This document shows, piece after piece, positions 1-9,297 of a DNA stretch of 64,000 bases. Source of the DNA: Flavobacterium beibuense (lineage in GTDB: Bacteria > Bacteroidota > Bacteroidia > Flavobacteriales > Flavobacteriaceae); NCBI RefSeq assembly GCF_004151245.1, contig NZ_JUIW01000001.1, positions 124,001-188,000 on the forward strand. Direction: 5' to 3'. Both the position numbers and the translations under genes were made by a program. The notes under the pieces were generated by a model, which did no database searches, had not been told where the DNA came from, and saw only the letters and a list, made by a program, of their open reading frames with translations. The stretch's first letter is position 1, and the number at the start of each line of letters is the position of its first letter.

Positions 1-1021
1 GGAAATTGCTTTCGGCTAATGACATTAAGAAAACCGGAGTTTCCTGCCAAATATTAGGTCTTCCATAAGCAACAGCTGTGTTGTTAAAGTCATTACCTGT
101 TCCCTGAGAAATTGAAGGGAAGTTTAATGGATCTTCTCCTGCCGGTCTGTATGCTGCCTGTATTCTTATGTCTCCGTTTGATTCATAAAAATCACGTAGT
201 GTGTTGCTGGCTACATTGTTTACATCACCAAGTCTGTCAATCTGTACTTCATAAAAAGGATTTCTCTTGTTTTGAGTATCTGCAAAGTTTGTAAATGCAG
301 CATCAACTGTAATAAAGTTGTCTTCGGCTAATAATGCATTTACAGCAGTTGGATTTGCCATAGGAGTATAAGCCATTCTTATATACATTTTTAATTTTAA
401 TGTATTTGAAAACTCAATCCATCTGGCTACATTACCTCCATATATCTGATCCTGAGAGCCTACACCTCCATTTACTGGGTTTGCTTCGTAAGCAGCAACA
501 GCCTCGTCTAATTTTGCTATAAGATCTGTATAAACATCTTCTCCAGGAGTTACTGCAGGAGTGATGTTTTCTATACCTTGTAAAGCTTCTGTGTAAGGAA
601 TATCACCAAATAAGTCTACCATTAACTGAAAAGTATATGCTTTTAAACAGGTTGCGATAACTACAGTACCTGTATCACCGTCTTCTTGTGCAGTAGTTAT
701 AGTGAACTCCAAGTCGTTTAGACATCCGGCATAAATCTCAGTCCATAATCTGTCGGCATAAGAAGTTGTTAGGTTATATTGGTCAAAAACTTCATATTGG
801 CTGGCACTAGGAGACTGTGTATGATATTGAGCCCAAAAACCTCCTAAGTTTGTTAATTCACCTCCAAGAATGGTTACTAACGATGCTTCAGAAGAAGCAA
901 GTGCAAGTCCCTTAGTTATTTGAGCAGGTGAGTTTGGGTCTGTGTTTATATCCAGCTCATCGTCACAGGATGTGAAGACTACTGCAAATGATAATAAGAA
1001 TATTTTAAATATATTTTTCAT
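1..1021 (-). CDS. SusD/RagB-like outer membrane lipoprotein, C-terminus cut by window edge
   Basis: Reading the minus strand from ATG at 1021-1019 gives 340 codons open to the left edge. The start is MKNIFKIFLLSFAVVFTSC, a lipoprotein signal with Cys19 as lipidation site, followed by acidic DDELD as in lipoproteins exported to the surface in Bacteroidetes. The body resembles the SusD_2-type family (for example TDPNSP and GGFWAQYHTQSPSASQYE). SusD proteins sit as a lid over the SusC transporter and bind the substrate outside the cell. It lies 11 bases downstream of the SusC gene, so the two form one operon. The substrate cannot be told from the sequence. The C-terminal part lies outside the window. 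Confidence 0.9.
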   Translation of the reverse strand, partial: MKNIFKIFLLSFAVVFTSCDDELDINTDPNSPAQITKGLALASSEASLVTILGGELTNLGGFWAQYHTQSPSASQYEVFDQYNLTTSYADRLWTEIYAGCLNDLEFTITTAQEDGDTGTVVIATCLKAYTFQLMVDLFGDIPYTEALQGIENITPAVTPGEDVYTDLIAKLDEAVAAYEANPVNGGVGSQDQIYGGNVARWIEFSNTLKLKMYIRMAYTPMANPTAVNALLAEDNFITVDAAFTNFADTQNKRNPFYEVQIDRLGDVNNVASNTLRDFYESNGDIRIQAAYRPAGEDPLNFPSISQGTGNDFNNTAVAYGRPNIWQETPVFLMSLAESNF

Positions 1022-1032
1022 GATATTTTTTT

Positions 1033-4000
1033 TTAAAAGTTTGCTTTAATGCTAAAACCAATGCTTCTTGTAGAAGGGTTAGCGCTAAATTCACCAAACT
1101 GACTTTGTAGATCTGTACCAAATGTTGATGCTTCCGGATCAATGTACTGATTGCTTCTTGGTGTCCATATGAATAGGTTACGTCCTATTGCAGATACCTG
1201 TAATCTTTGTACAAATCCGTCGCCTAATAACTTAGATGGTATATCATAGCTTAAAACAACCTCTCTTAATTTAACGAATGACTTGTCTATAACTGTAGCT
1301 CTTGCAAGAGCATCAGCTCTGTAATAATCATCCATGTGTTCCACATCTACCGGAGTAGTGTTAGGTGAGTAAGAAACAGTTCCGTCATCGGCTACATCTT
1401 TAACTACCGATCCCGGTACAATAAATGGTTGACGATCGTTATAAGTTGTAGTTATAGAGTTACCTGTAAATCTTGTGATATCTGCTGTACGAGAGTACAT
1501 TAAACCACCCTGACGAATATCAAACGTAAAATCTAGTGATACACCTTTCCATCTGAAAGTGTTTCCTATACCCATAGTGTAATCGTACTGAGTGTCACCG
1601 TAAACTTCTTTTACAGAAGAGGCTACAGGTACTCCGTTTGCATCAACAACAATGTTTCCGTCCGGATCTGTTTCCGGTACACTACCCATAATAAGGGCGA
1701 TTGGCTGTCCAGGTTGTGCTACTAATGATGTAGTACTTAAACCACCAAGGTCTACCTGTTGGATACGAGGGTCTAGTTCTTCAAGTACCGCGTTGTTTGT
1801 TGCAAAGTTTACTGAAGTGCTCCACTCAAAGCCATCTGTTTTACTTCTTACAAGGTTTAATGTTAATAAAGCTTCAAAACCTTTATTAGAGATAGTACCA
1901 ATGTTAGCTGTTTGATTTGTATAACCACTACTTGGTGCTAACGGAAGATTTAATATCTGATCTTCTACTTTTGCATCATAGTAAGTGGCATCAATTGAGA
2001 TTAAGTTGTCAAAGAATGATGCTTCGATACCTACTTCAAACTCTTTTCTTCTTTCTGGTCTTAAGTCAGGATTTGCTAATCTGTTTCCTACTTCATAACC
2101 CGTAATACCATTTACAGGATAGTTGTAATTTCTAAAGCCCTGATTGTCTGTGCTACCTAAAGCATAAATAGGAAGTACCTGATACGGATCTGTATCAACA
2201 CCGGTTTCACCATAACCAACCCTTAACTTACCATAGTTGATAACGTTCTTAATTTCCGGGAAAGTTTTAGTGAATAACCAGCTCATGTTAGCACCTCCGT
2301 AAAATACCGATCTTTGATCTTTAGGAAGAGTAGAGTACCAGTCGTTTCTTAAGTTAGCAGTGAAAAATAACTGATCCATAAATGAAAGGGTAGAAGAGTT
2401 ATAAACACCATATAGTTTTCTTGAATTTCTTGTAGAAGCTATAGTTGGTACATCTGCACTGTTTGAGAAGGAGAAAAATCCTGGTATATCCTGACTGGGT
2501 ACACTTGCAGCTAATGAACTGCCTTCTCTGGTGTTGGCATTGAAACCAAAAGTAGATGCTAAACCAAACTTTTCACTTAAGTCAAAATTCAGGTTATAAA
2601 GTATATCGTGGTTTAACTGCTTAATAGTGTTATGAGCTTCAGCATAAGTACCAGGTTGCTCAGTAGACGTACCATCGTTAGGGCTGCCTGGATCTGCATC
2701 AACTTCAGCAGTCCATATTCTTAATTTATCACTATACTGGTCCAAACCAAAACGGTATGATACGCTAGACCATTTGTTTATTTCATAAGAAAGTTCGACA
2801 GAGCCGTATATTCTTTCTTTGTTATAATCACTACCATTTTCATTAAGAGTGAAATATGGGTTGGTTACACCATAAGGAGTGTAGTAGTTTGAAACATTAT
2901 GGAATGGGTTAGTATAGTCTGCAAATTCTGTGATTGGAATATCTGTAGGAATCTGCATAAGGTTATTGTATGTATTAACCCCTTGTCCTGTAGATACAGC
3001 ACTACCGCCTGTATTAACATAGTTTAGGTTACCGCTTAAAGTAAATCCTTTGATTTTTGATGAACCCGATAAACCTAGTGTGTTTCTTTCAAAAGAATCT
3101 GAGTCTGTAGGGTATATACCATCCTGTTGCAGGTTAGAGTAAGAAAGCCTTACACTTGAGTCTCCATTACCTCCTGAAACTGATGTTGTTGTGAAGGTAG
3201 AAGTACCTATGTCAAAAAAGTTTTCAAGCTGGTCTTCCTGGAATGAATAAGGCTTGATAAGTTGTGAATTGTCTACAACATTACCCCATGTGCGTATTTG
3301 CCCATCAAATCTTGGTCCCCAAGAACCGTTTTCACCAAGATAATGTACTCCGTCCCAACCCTGTCCAAAAGTTGACTGGTATTTAGGAGTTCTTAGTATT
3401 GAGGTAAAGAATGTTGTGGTAGAGAAGTCTACTGCCAGTTTTCCGGCTTTACCTTTTTTAGTTGTAATCATGATAACCCCGTTGGCAGCACGTGAACCAT
3501 AAAGTGCTGTTGCAGAAGCACCTTTAAGTATGGTCATGCTTTCAATGTCATCAGGGTTGATGTCTGATGATCCACGACCAAAATCATAACCTCCGTTTAG
3601 GTCATCAGAAAAGTTTGTGTTGTCATTAATTGGCACACCGTCTACTACATATAGAGGCTGGTTACTACCTCCAAGAGTACTAATACCCCTGATGATAACC
3701 CCTGATGATGCACCCGGGTCAGTTGAAGCGTTTGAGATAACAACACCGGCAACCTTACCTTTAATGGAGTTGGCGATATCGCCCTGTGCTCCTTTGCCAA
3801 TTTCCTCTGATCTGATTGTTGATGTGGCGGCACCAATGGAAGCTTTTTCCCTTTTGATACCTACCGCGGTAATAACCACGGCATCAAGTTCAGTAGCGTC
3901 ATCGGCTAATGTTACATTGACTGTAGTGGATGTAGCAGCGATTTCCTGCGTTTTCATACCAATGTAACTAAATACCAGTGTTTGACTTGGTGAAACCGAA

Positions 4001-4188
4001 ATTTCATACTTACCGTCAATGTCTGTTTGAACTCCCGTAGTTGTTCCTTTAATAAGAACGTTAACACCCGGAAGCGGAAAACCTGTTTGGTCTACAACAG
4101 TACCCGAAACTGCCCTTTCCTGCGCAAATGAAATTTGCATTATTAACGCAAAAAAGAGCGTTAATAATCCCTTAAGTTTTGTCTTCAT
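1033..4188 (-). CDS. SusC/RagA family TonB-linked outer membrane receptor
   Basis: This 1051-residue protein starts with a signal peptide (MKTKLKGLLTLFFALIMQIS, cut after FAQ). A carboxypeptidase-regulatory-like domain follows (about 25-105, with SGTVVDQTGFPLPGVNV), then a TonB plug (about 110-240, with LYVVDGVPINDN) and a long beta-barrel ending in aromatic Phe (SIGFSIKANF), as outer membrane proteins do. Length and layout are normal for SusC. It imports a large nutrient, glycan or peptide, together with the SusD lipoprotein encoded 11 bases downstream. No glycoside hydrolase or peptidase lies beside it, so the substrate is unknown. No clean TAnnTTTG promoter was found upstream. Confidence 0.95.
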   Translation of the reverse strand: MKTKLKGLLTLFFALIMQISFAQERAVSGTVVDQTGFPLPGVNVLIKGTTTGVQTDIDGKYEISVSPSQTLVFSYIGMKTQEIAATSTTVNVTLADDATELDAVVITAVGIKREKASIGAATSTIRSEEIGKGAQGDIANSIKGKVAGVVISNASTDPGASSGVIIRGISTLGGSNQPLYVVDGVPINDNTNFSDDLNGGYDFGRGSSDINPDDIESMTILKGASATALYGSRAANGVIMITTKKGKAGKLAVDFSTTTFFTSILRTPKYQSTFGQGWDGVHYLGENGSWGPRFDGQIRTWGNVVDNSQLIKPYSFQEDQLENFFDIGTSTFTTTSVSGGNGDSSVRLSYSNLQQDGIYPTDSDSFERNTLGLSGSSKIKGFTLSGNLNYVNTGGSAVSTGQGVNTYNNLMQIPTDIPITEFADYTNPFHNVSNYYTPYGVTNPYFTLNENGSDYNKERIYGSVELSYEINKWSSVSYRFGLDQYSDKLRIWTAEVDADPGSPNDGTSTEQPGTYAEAHNTIKQLNHDILYNLNFDLSEKFGLASTFGFNANTREGSSLAASVPSQDIPGFFSFSNSADVPTIASTRNSRKLYGVYNSSTLSFMDQLFFTANLRNDWYSTLPKDQRSVFYGGANMSWLFTKTFPEIKNVINYGKLRVGYGETGVDTDPYQVLPIYALGSTDNQGFRNYNYPVNGITGYEVGNRLANPDLRPERRKEFEVGIEASFFDNLISIDATYYDAKVEDQILNLPLAPSSGYTNQTANIGTISNKGFEALLTLNLVRSKTDGFEWSTSVNFATNNAVLEELDPRIQQVDLGGLSTTSLVAQPGQPIALIMGSVPETDPDGNIVVDANGVPVASSVKEVYGDTQYDYTMGIGNTFRWKGVSLDFTFDIRQGGLMYSRTADITRFTGNSITTTYNDRQPFIVPGSVVKDVADDGTVSYSPNTTPVDVEHMDDYYRADALARATVIDKSFVKLREVVLSYDIPSKLLGDGFVQRLQVSAIGRNLFIWTPRSNQYIDPEASTFGTDLQSQFGEFSANPSTRSIGFSIKANF

Positions 4189-4457
4189 TGAAATAGATTT
4201 GAGTTAGTCTACCAAATTTCATATCTAGAATTTACTAATCCAAATTTTTTGGGATATATTTTAAAATTTTAACAGATAATTAGGTTTTTTTGTAGGAAAA
4301 AAAGAGCGAAAGTTATTTAAATATTAACTATTTGTATTTATTTTTGTTAAAAGTGTTATAAAAATTTAAAAAACATAATTATTTTAACAAATTTATGAGT
4401 GTCTTTTCTTTAACTCTAATTTAAAGATGAAGTAATTTAAATAAGGAAGGTAAGGGG

Positions 4458-4550
4458 TAGTTTTGTTGCGGACAAATAAGTAATAGTAGATTAAGTAGTT
4501 TTAGTTTAGTTTAAAGGAAGCTATCTGTGAAAACAGATGGCTTTTTTCTT
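4458..4550 (+). ncRNA. Possible small RNA: promoter box plus terminator
   Basis: TAGTTTTG at 4458-4465 matches the Bacteroidetes -7 box TAnnTTTG, with a poor -33 match (TTTA around 4436-4439). A transcript starting near 4472 would end at a hairpin (AGCTATCTGT, loop GAAA, ACAGATGGCT) followed by a T run at about 4539-4547, giving about 75 nucleotides. No open frame fits. It could instead be a leader attenuator for the phosphoesterase gene, but a second promoter box lies downstream of the hairpin, which favours a separate short transcript. Low certainty. Confidence 0.3.
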
Positions 4551-4618
4551 TTTTAGGATAAGGATTATTGTTAACTCTTAAATAAAGTTTATATAATCTT
4601 TCTCATTTTACTGAAGAG

Positions 4619-4626
4619 TAGTTTTG
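4619..4626 (+). promoter_or_regulatory. Probable -7 box for the metallophosphoesterase gene
   Basis: TAGTTTTG matches TAnnTTTG. Transcription would begin a few bases downstream, about 30 bases before the ATG at 4662. No good TTTG lies at the -33 position, so the promoter may be weak or need an activator. Confidence 0.45.
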
Positions 4627-4661
4627 TCTCACTATATATTATTAACTAATTAAAAATAAAA

Positions 4662-7403
4662 ATGCGCAAAATTTACTTGGTGGTTTTTTTGTTTCTGCTT
4701 GGTTTAGGGATGAAGGCTCAAACATTATATCCTTATTTGCAGGCTCCTACAACAAATTCGATTTATGTTAACTGGAAAACAGAGGCAAACCCGAACTCTG
4801 TTGTTGAATATGGTATTTCGGCAGATGCCTTGGTAAATACTGTTAACGGTTCCAATCAGATTTTCTCTGATACGGGTTATCAGGATAACTATTATTATCA
4901 TACTGTTAAGCTGGAAGGTTTGGATGCTAACACAAAATATTACTACAGGGTAAAAACCGGTTCTGCGGTTTCTGATGTGTATTCTTTTAAAACGCTTCCG
5001 CTTCCGGGGCAGGCTGCTACTCAGGATGGACATCTTCGCTTTTTAGTGCTTGGTGATAACCAAATGAGAAACGTTCCTCGCTTTGACTCACTTGTGTCTG
5101 CTGCTAAGAGAAAAATTGCAGACAAGTGGGGAATTGACGCCGATCCGGCAGATAATATTGCATTAACTGTTATGGTGGGTGATCAGGTTGATGTAGGTAC
5201 GCTGGATCATTATGAAAATGTTCACTTCAAGAAAAACAAGGCTCTTTCAGGATATTTGCCTATCCAGACATTGGTGGGTAATCATGAAACGTATGGTACT
5301 TTAGGTATGCAGGCATATTATGACCATTATATACTTGATGAAATGTCTTATCAGGGTATATCTTCGGGAACAGAAAACTATTATGCTAACCAGGTGGGTA
5401 ATACCTTGTTTATAGCACTGGATACTGAGCATACAGGTTTACAGCAGTTAAACTGGGTAACCCAGGTTCTTGAGGCAGCTAATGATGATGATACGGTGGA
5501 CTGGATAATCTCATTAGGGCACAGGCCTTATCAGGCAGAACAATATGTAGGAGATATTTCTAACTGGGTAAGAAATACAGTTATGCCTGTTTTGGTTACA
5601 TCTCCTAAACACATTCTGCATATTGGTGCACACCACCATTTATATCACAGAGGTCAGTTGAAAGATACACCTACTTATCAGATTATATCCGGAGGTGTGG
5701 CATGGGACCAGTACTGGGGTATGTCGGTAGAACAGGATTTTGAAGATGTTCAGAAAACTATATCAAACTGGTTGTATCAGATAATTGATATAGATGTGAA
5801 CAACGGTACTTTTGATGTTGAGGCTTACTCTATTGGTAGTGTATACACATGGAAAAACAATGAGCTGATGGATGAGTTTCACCGTTACTTAGGGTTGGAG
5901 TCTCCTGATACACCTACAATCGTTAACGATTTTAATGGGGGTGATGTAGAGCTACCATTGGTTATTGAGAGTACGGAGTATGCTACTTCAACCGAAGAAG
6001 CTTTAAATTCTACTCAGTTTCTTATAGGTAAAACCCCACAGTTCGATATTATAGAAAAAGATGTTTATAGGGATTTTGAAAATTTATACGGTCCTGTAGG
6101 GACACAGGTAGATACTACTGCAAATATTAATTTAGGTGTGGATATTACAAAGCTTGCCATTGCAGAAAATGAAATTCCTAACGGGCAATATTTTGTAAAG
6201 CTTCGTCATAGGGATAGTAATCTTAACTGGAGTGAGTGGAGTGAGGTTAAATCGTTTAATGTAATAAACAGTGAGTTTGCAAATACATTAATCCAAACAG
6301 ATACTATAGCATATCATCCTAATACGCCTGTTACTGTTTCGTATTCTGATGCACCCGGTAATACTACCGACTGGATTGGTATATACAAACTAGAACAGGA
6401 GCCGGGTAGTGGAAGTCCTTCTCAGGATTGGGCTTACCTAAACGGACAAAATAGCGGTAACGTAGTTTTTGATGGCTTTGCTGATTATGGCAGATACTAT
6501 GCTGCGATATTTGAAAACGACAGTTATACTGAAATTGCCGAAAGACAAATATTCTATGTTGGTCCTTTTGTTACGCTTAGTACAGATCAGGAAGTTTATG
6601 ATTCTGGTGCTGCTGTGACAATTTCTTTTGAAAACGGTCCGCAGTTACAAAACGACTGGATTGGTATATATAAGGTAGGTCATGTTCCGGGTTCGGTAAA
6701 CTCTACGCAATGGCAATATGTTACTTCGCAAAGTGGTGATTTTACTTTTGAAGGACTTGCAGATGGTTACTATTATGCCGAATACTACCTGCAGGATGGT
6801 TATTACAGTATAGGTAATAAAGTGTTCTTTCAGGTAGGGGAGCAAATTACCCAGCTTATAATCAATAAAACTATCTATAACCTTAATGAAAATATTATTG
6901 CTACATGGACAGATGCTCCGGGTATAATAAAAGACTGGTTAGGTATTTACCATGAAGGTGATGATCCAAATGTAGACGAGCTTGTGAGTTATACCTATTT
7001 TGACGGGCAGCCGGAAGGGACTAAGGTAATTCCTGATGAAAACCTTCCTGCTGAGGCCGGAGATTATTTTATAGTAATGTTTACTAACGACTCTTATAAT
7101 GAAGTGTCAAACAGAATTTCTTTTGAAGTTGTTGATGATACAATGGGGATTCCTGAAAACAGCAGTCAGTCGGGTGTTATGGTTTATCCTAATCCGGTTA
7201 AAAAAGGGGAGAGGACATATATCAAGTCTAAATATCCTATTGACAAAATAGATATGTTTGATATGACAGGTAATCTGTTCTATTCTTCACAAAATATCAA
7301 CGACTATAATTTCTCTTTAATAAATCAAAGCCTTCCTACAGGAGTATACGTTTTAAAAATACACTCAAACAAGGTGTACACCGTTAAGGTGATAGTTGAC
7401 TAA
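4662..7403 (+). CDS. T9SS-secreted metallophosphoesterase (purple acid phosphatase-like)
   Basis: The 913-residue protein has a signal peptide (1-20, ending MKAQ) and a fibronectin-like domain typical of purple acid phosphatases (about 21-112). A calcineurin-like metallophosphoesterase domain follows, with metal-ligand motifs GDNQ (131-134), GDQVD (173-177), GNHE (206-209), GHRP (286-289) and GAHHH (322-326). After a linker come three repeats, each with DW(I/L)GIY, near residues 570, 665 and 758. The last 75 residues, from VMVYPNPVKKG, are a type A T9SS sorting domain, so the protein should be secreted or anchored at the cell surface. It probably cleaves phosphate esters outside the cell; the substrate is unknown. 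It stands alone, with its own terminator. Confidence 0.9.
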   Translation: MRKIYLVVFLFLLGLGMKAQTLYPYLQAPTTNSIYVNWKTEANPNSVVEYGISADALVNTVNGSNQIFSDTGYQDNYYYHTVKLEGLDANTKYYYRVKTGSAVSDVYSFKTLPLPGQAATQDGHLRFLVLGDNQMRNVPRFDSLVSAAKRKIADKWGIDADPADNIALTVMVGDQVDVGTLDHYENVHFKKNKALSGYLPIQTLVGNHETYGTLGMQAYYDHYILDEMSYQGISSGTENYYANQVGNTLFIALDTEHTGLQQLNWVTQVLEAANDDDTVDWIISLGHRPYQAEQYVGDISNWVRNTVMPVLVTSPKHILHIGAHHHLYHRGQLKDTPTYQIISGGVAWDQYWGMSVEQDFEDVQKTISNWLYQIIDIDVNNGTFDVEAYSIGSVYTWKNNELMDEFHRYLGLESPDTPTIVNDFNGGDVELPLVIESTEYATSTEEALNSTQFLIGKTPQFDIIEKDVYRDFENLYGPVGTQVDTTANINLGVDITKLAIAENEIPNGQYFVKLRHRDSNLNWSEWSEVKSFNVINSEFANTLIQTDTIAYHPNTPVTVSYSDAPGNTTDWIGIYKLEQEPGSGSPSQDWAYLNGQNSGNVVFDGFADYGRYYAAIFENDSYTEIAERQIFYVGPFVTLSTDQEVYDSGAAVTISFENGPQLQNDWIGIYKVGHVPGSVNSTQWQYVTSQSGDFTFEGLADGYYYAEYYLQDGYYSIGNKVFFQVGEQITQLIINKTIYNLNENIIATWTDAPGIIKDWLGIYHEGDDPNVDELVSYTYFDGQPEGTKVIPDENLPAEAGDYFIVMFTNDSYNEVSNRISFEVVDDTMGIPENSSQSGVMVYPNPVKKGERTYIKSKYPIDKIDMFDMTGNLFYSSQNINDYNFSLINQSLPTGVYVLKIHSNKVYTVKVIVD

Positions 7404-7419
7404 TTAATTGCATTGTGAT

Positions 7420-7448
7420 TAAAAGGCTGCCTTCAGGCAGCCTTTTTT
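7420..7448. terminator. Bidirectional terminator between convergent genes
   Basis: The stem AAAGGCTGCC with loop TTCA and GGCAGCCTTT is flanked by A and T runs. It serves the phosphoesterase gene on the plus strand and the Omp85-like gene on the minus strand. Confidence 0.85.
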
Positions 7449-7451
7449 ATT

Positions 7452-9176
7452 TTAGAAGGTAGTCTTAAAACTTATGTGTACAATAGAGTTGGATAGTTTA
7501 ATGGTTTGCCCTTTTGTACTTCCGTTAGCATAAATAATATTAAACAATCCTGTTTTTGTAAGTAGCCCAAAACCGAAACCAAAACTTAAAAGATTGTTAT
7601 TTGTGTCGCTGGTTTCATCCTGATAGTATCCGTAATCGGTAATGGAGTGGAGGTACATATTTTGGGCCAATACAAAACGGTATTCGCTCATTATTGCCGA
7701 AAATAAATTCGCCTGAAGGCTGTTCTCATTAAAACCTCTTATTGAAGTAATACCTCCAAATCTAAAAAGCTCACTTACTATGTAGGAGTCGCTTTTAAGA
7801 TAATAGGTTTGGTTCTTAAGGTTTATAATGTTTCTTTTATTGAGGTAAAAATTATACGCGGCATTAATTTGTGCAAAATGCTGATTGCTGTTTCCTGCTT
7901 TGCTGTCTCTGGTACCTATGCCTGCTTTTAGCTGAAGTATGGTTTTTTCCGGAAAGAGAAAATCATCAATATTGTAGTTTGTAAATTCATAGGTTGATGT
8001 CCAAAAACGATTGGAAAAGTCACTCAATGTACTGGTGTTTGTGTTTTGAATATCGACTGACTCAGTCGTCTGGCGGCCTAAGAATAATTTTGAGTTATAG
8101 CTAAAGTAATATCCTAAATTTAAGTCGGTAGAAGTGTTTTGAAAAGTACTGTCCTGTTTAAATATTTTAAGACTACCCTTTACGCCTAGCGGACTCTTAA
8201 ATATATAAGGTAGCTCTAACGCTGCGTTAAAGGTGGTTTGTTTCTGTCCGTCACTTTTCCAGAAAAGATTGAATTTCTCTCCGGAATTCAATACATTATT
8301 AAGGAGTATGTCTATATATCCGTTAAAGATGATATTGCTTTCCTCATCGTTTGTAAAGCCTATAAATCCGTCAAAAGTATTTGGCCTTCCTTTTTCAAGG
8401 TATACATATACTTTGGTGCTGTCTTCCTTAAATAGTATTTCTGGGTAGCGAACCTGGTTTACAAATCTAAGGGCATTAAAGTCTTTGTATATTCTTTCAA
8501 GGTTGTTTTGGTTAAACACCTTGCCTTTGTATTGTTTTAATATGTTTCGGCGTATTCCTTCCGGGAATTTGTCATATCCCTGAATAGCTAGTCCGTCAAT
8601 AGATCTTTTCTTGTCGGTCTTTAATTTTAGCGTTGTGTATAATGAGTTCCCTTTTGAGGTATGCTCTGTAAGTTTTAGTGAGCTTATAGAATACCCTTTC
8701 TGCTCCAGTAGTTTTATGCTGGAGTTCATAAAACTTTCGACTTCTCCCGGTGTTGTTGTAATGGTGTCCTTTTTAATATTAAGGAGTTCCTTTTCGTTTT
8801 CAGATAGTTTTCCGGTATATATGTATAAGGTGTTGGTGCGATTGCCCACATTTAAATGATAGAGAAAAGTGGAGTCGTTTGGTTTGGAATAATTGGATAT
8901 ATGTGTTTCAAAATAACCTCTTCTCTGTAAAACGGATACGATCCTGTCTGTTTCGTCTTTGGCCAATTTAGCATTCTCATGGCTTTTATTGTAGCCTATG
9001 GAGTCGATAGTTTTCGTTTCCGTCTCGTTCTTTCCTTCAACTTTTAAATAAAAATTTTGGGCTGTTGCCGAAACCGAAAAAAGTAATACTATATATATGG
9101 TGAAAAAATGCCTCAACTTAAAAATCTTATCCGGTAAAAGTAACGTAAAAAAAGTGCAAAAAATATACGAAGGCAT
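7452..9176 (-). CDS. Omp85-superfamily outer membrane protein (POTRA plus beta-barrel)
   Basis: A 574-residue reading from ATG at 9176. The N-terminal part contains POTRA-like segments (for example IDGLAIQGYDKFPEGIRRNI), and the rest is a 16-strand-type barrel ending in Phe. The motif SIRGFNENSL near residue 477 is the RGF loop motif conserved in Omp85 proteins (BamA, TamA, FhaC). At about 570 residues it resembles TamA- or FhaC-like members more than BamA. From the ATG, the signal peptide (LRHFFTIYIVLLFSVSATAQ) begins only after about 20 residues. A TTG start at 9117 would place it right at the N-terminus and may be the true start. Its job could be insertion or secretion of an outer membrane or secreted partner; no partner lies nearby. 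Confidence 0.75.
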   Translation of the reverse strand: MPSYIFCTFFTLLLPDKIFKLRHFFTIYIVLLFSVSATAQNFYLKVEGKNETETKTIDSIGYNKSHENAKLAKDETDRIVSVLQRRGYFETHISNYSKPNDSTFLYHLNVGNRTNTLYIYTGKLSENEKELLNIKKDTITTTPGEVESFMNSSIKLLEQKGYSISSLKLTEHTSKGNSLYTTLKLKTDKKRSIDGLAIQGYDKFPEGIRRNILKQYKGKVFNQNNLERIYKDFNALRFVNQVRYPEILFKEDSTKVYVYLEKGRPNTFDGFIGFTNDEESNIIFNGYIDILLNNVLNSGEKFNLFWKSDGQKQTTFNAALELPYIFKSPLGVKGSLKIFKQDSTFQNTSTDLNLGYYFSYNSKLFLGRQTTESVDIQNTNTSTLSDFSNRFWTSTYEFTNYNIDDFLFPEKTILQLKAGIGTRDSKAGNSNQHFAQINAAYNFYLNKRNIINLKNQTYYLKSDSYIVSELFRFGGITSIRGFNENSLQANLFSAIMSEYRFVLAQNMYLHSITDYGYYQDETSDTNNNLLSFGFGFGLLTKTGLFNIIYANGSTKGQTIKLSNSIVHISFKTTF

Positions 9177-9214
9177 TTTTGACTTTGATTCATTTGAAAA
9201 TTAATGGATTAAGA

Positions 9215-9245
9215 TTTGTTTTGTAAATTATAATTTATACATTTG
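9215..9245 (+). promoter_or_regulatory. Promoter of the ribosomal super-operon
   Basis: TTTG (9215-9218), a 19-base spacer and TACATTTG (9238-9245) match the Bacteroidetes housekeeping promoter exactly. Transcription should begin near 9251. A short stem follows at once (CCCG, loop, CGGG, then six T at 9265-9270); it lies too close to the start to be an ordinary terminator. Confidence 0.85.
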
Positions 9246-9297
9246 CATCCCCGTAAAAAGCGGGTTTTTTAAACATAAGAAATTTTTAATATTAATT

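Larger units (their letters stand above)
4189..4661. other. Intergenic region with two tandem promoter-like boxes and a terminator
   Basis: This 473-base AT-rich gap separates the divergent SusC and metallophosphoesterase genes. No coding frame of convincing quality was seen. It holds a TAGTTTTG box at 4458-4465, a terminator-like hairpin at 4519-4547, and a second TAGTTTTG box at 4619-4626 that fits the phosphoesterase gene. The first box and hairpin together could define a short RNA of about 75 nucleotides. The SusC-side sequence (4189-4430) shows no clear promoter. Confidence 0.6.

Noticed and set aside
112..294. Plus-strand open frame of 60 codons
   Set aside because: It lies antisense to the SusD gene, has no family resemblance and no promoter.
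3617..3967. Plus-strand open frame of 116 codons
   Set aside because: Antisense shadow of the SusC plug domain, whose protein is unmistakable.
4222..4232. AATTCTA-like sequence upstream of the SusC gene (minus strand)
   Set aside because: There is no second copy 21 bases away, so it does not fit the LytTR site.
9249..9270. Terminator-like hairpin in the rpsL leader
   Set aside because: The stem is only about four pairs and lies at the predicted transcription start, so it cannot act as a normal terminator; noted under the promoter instead.
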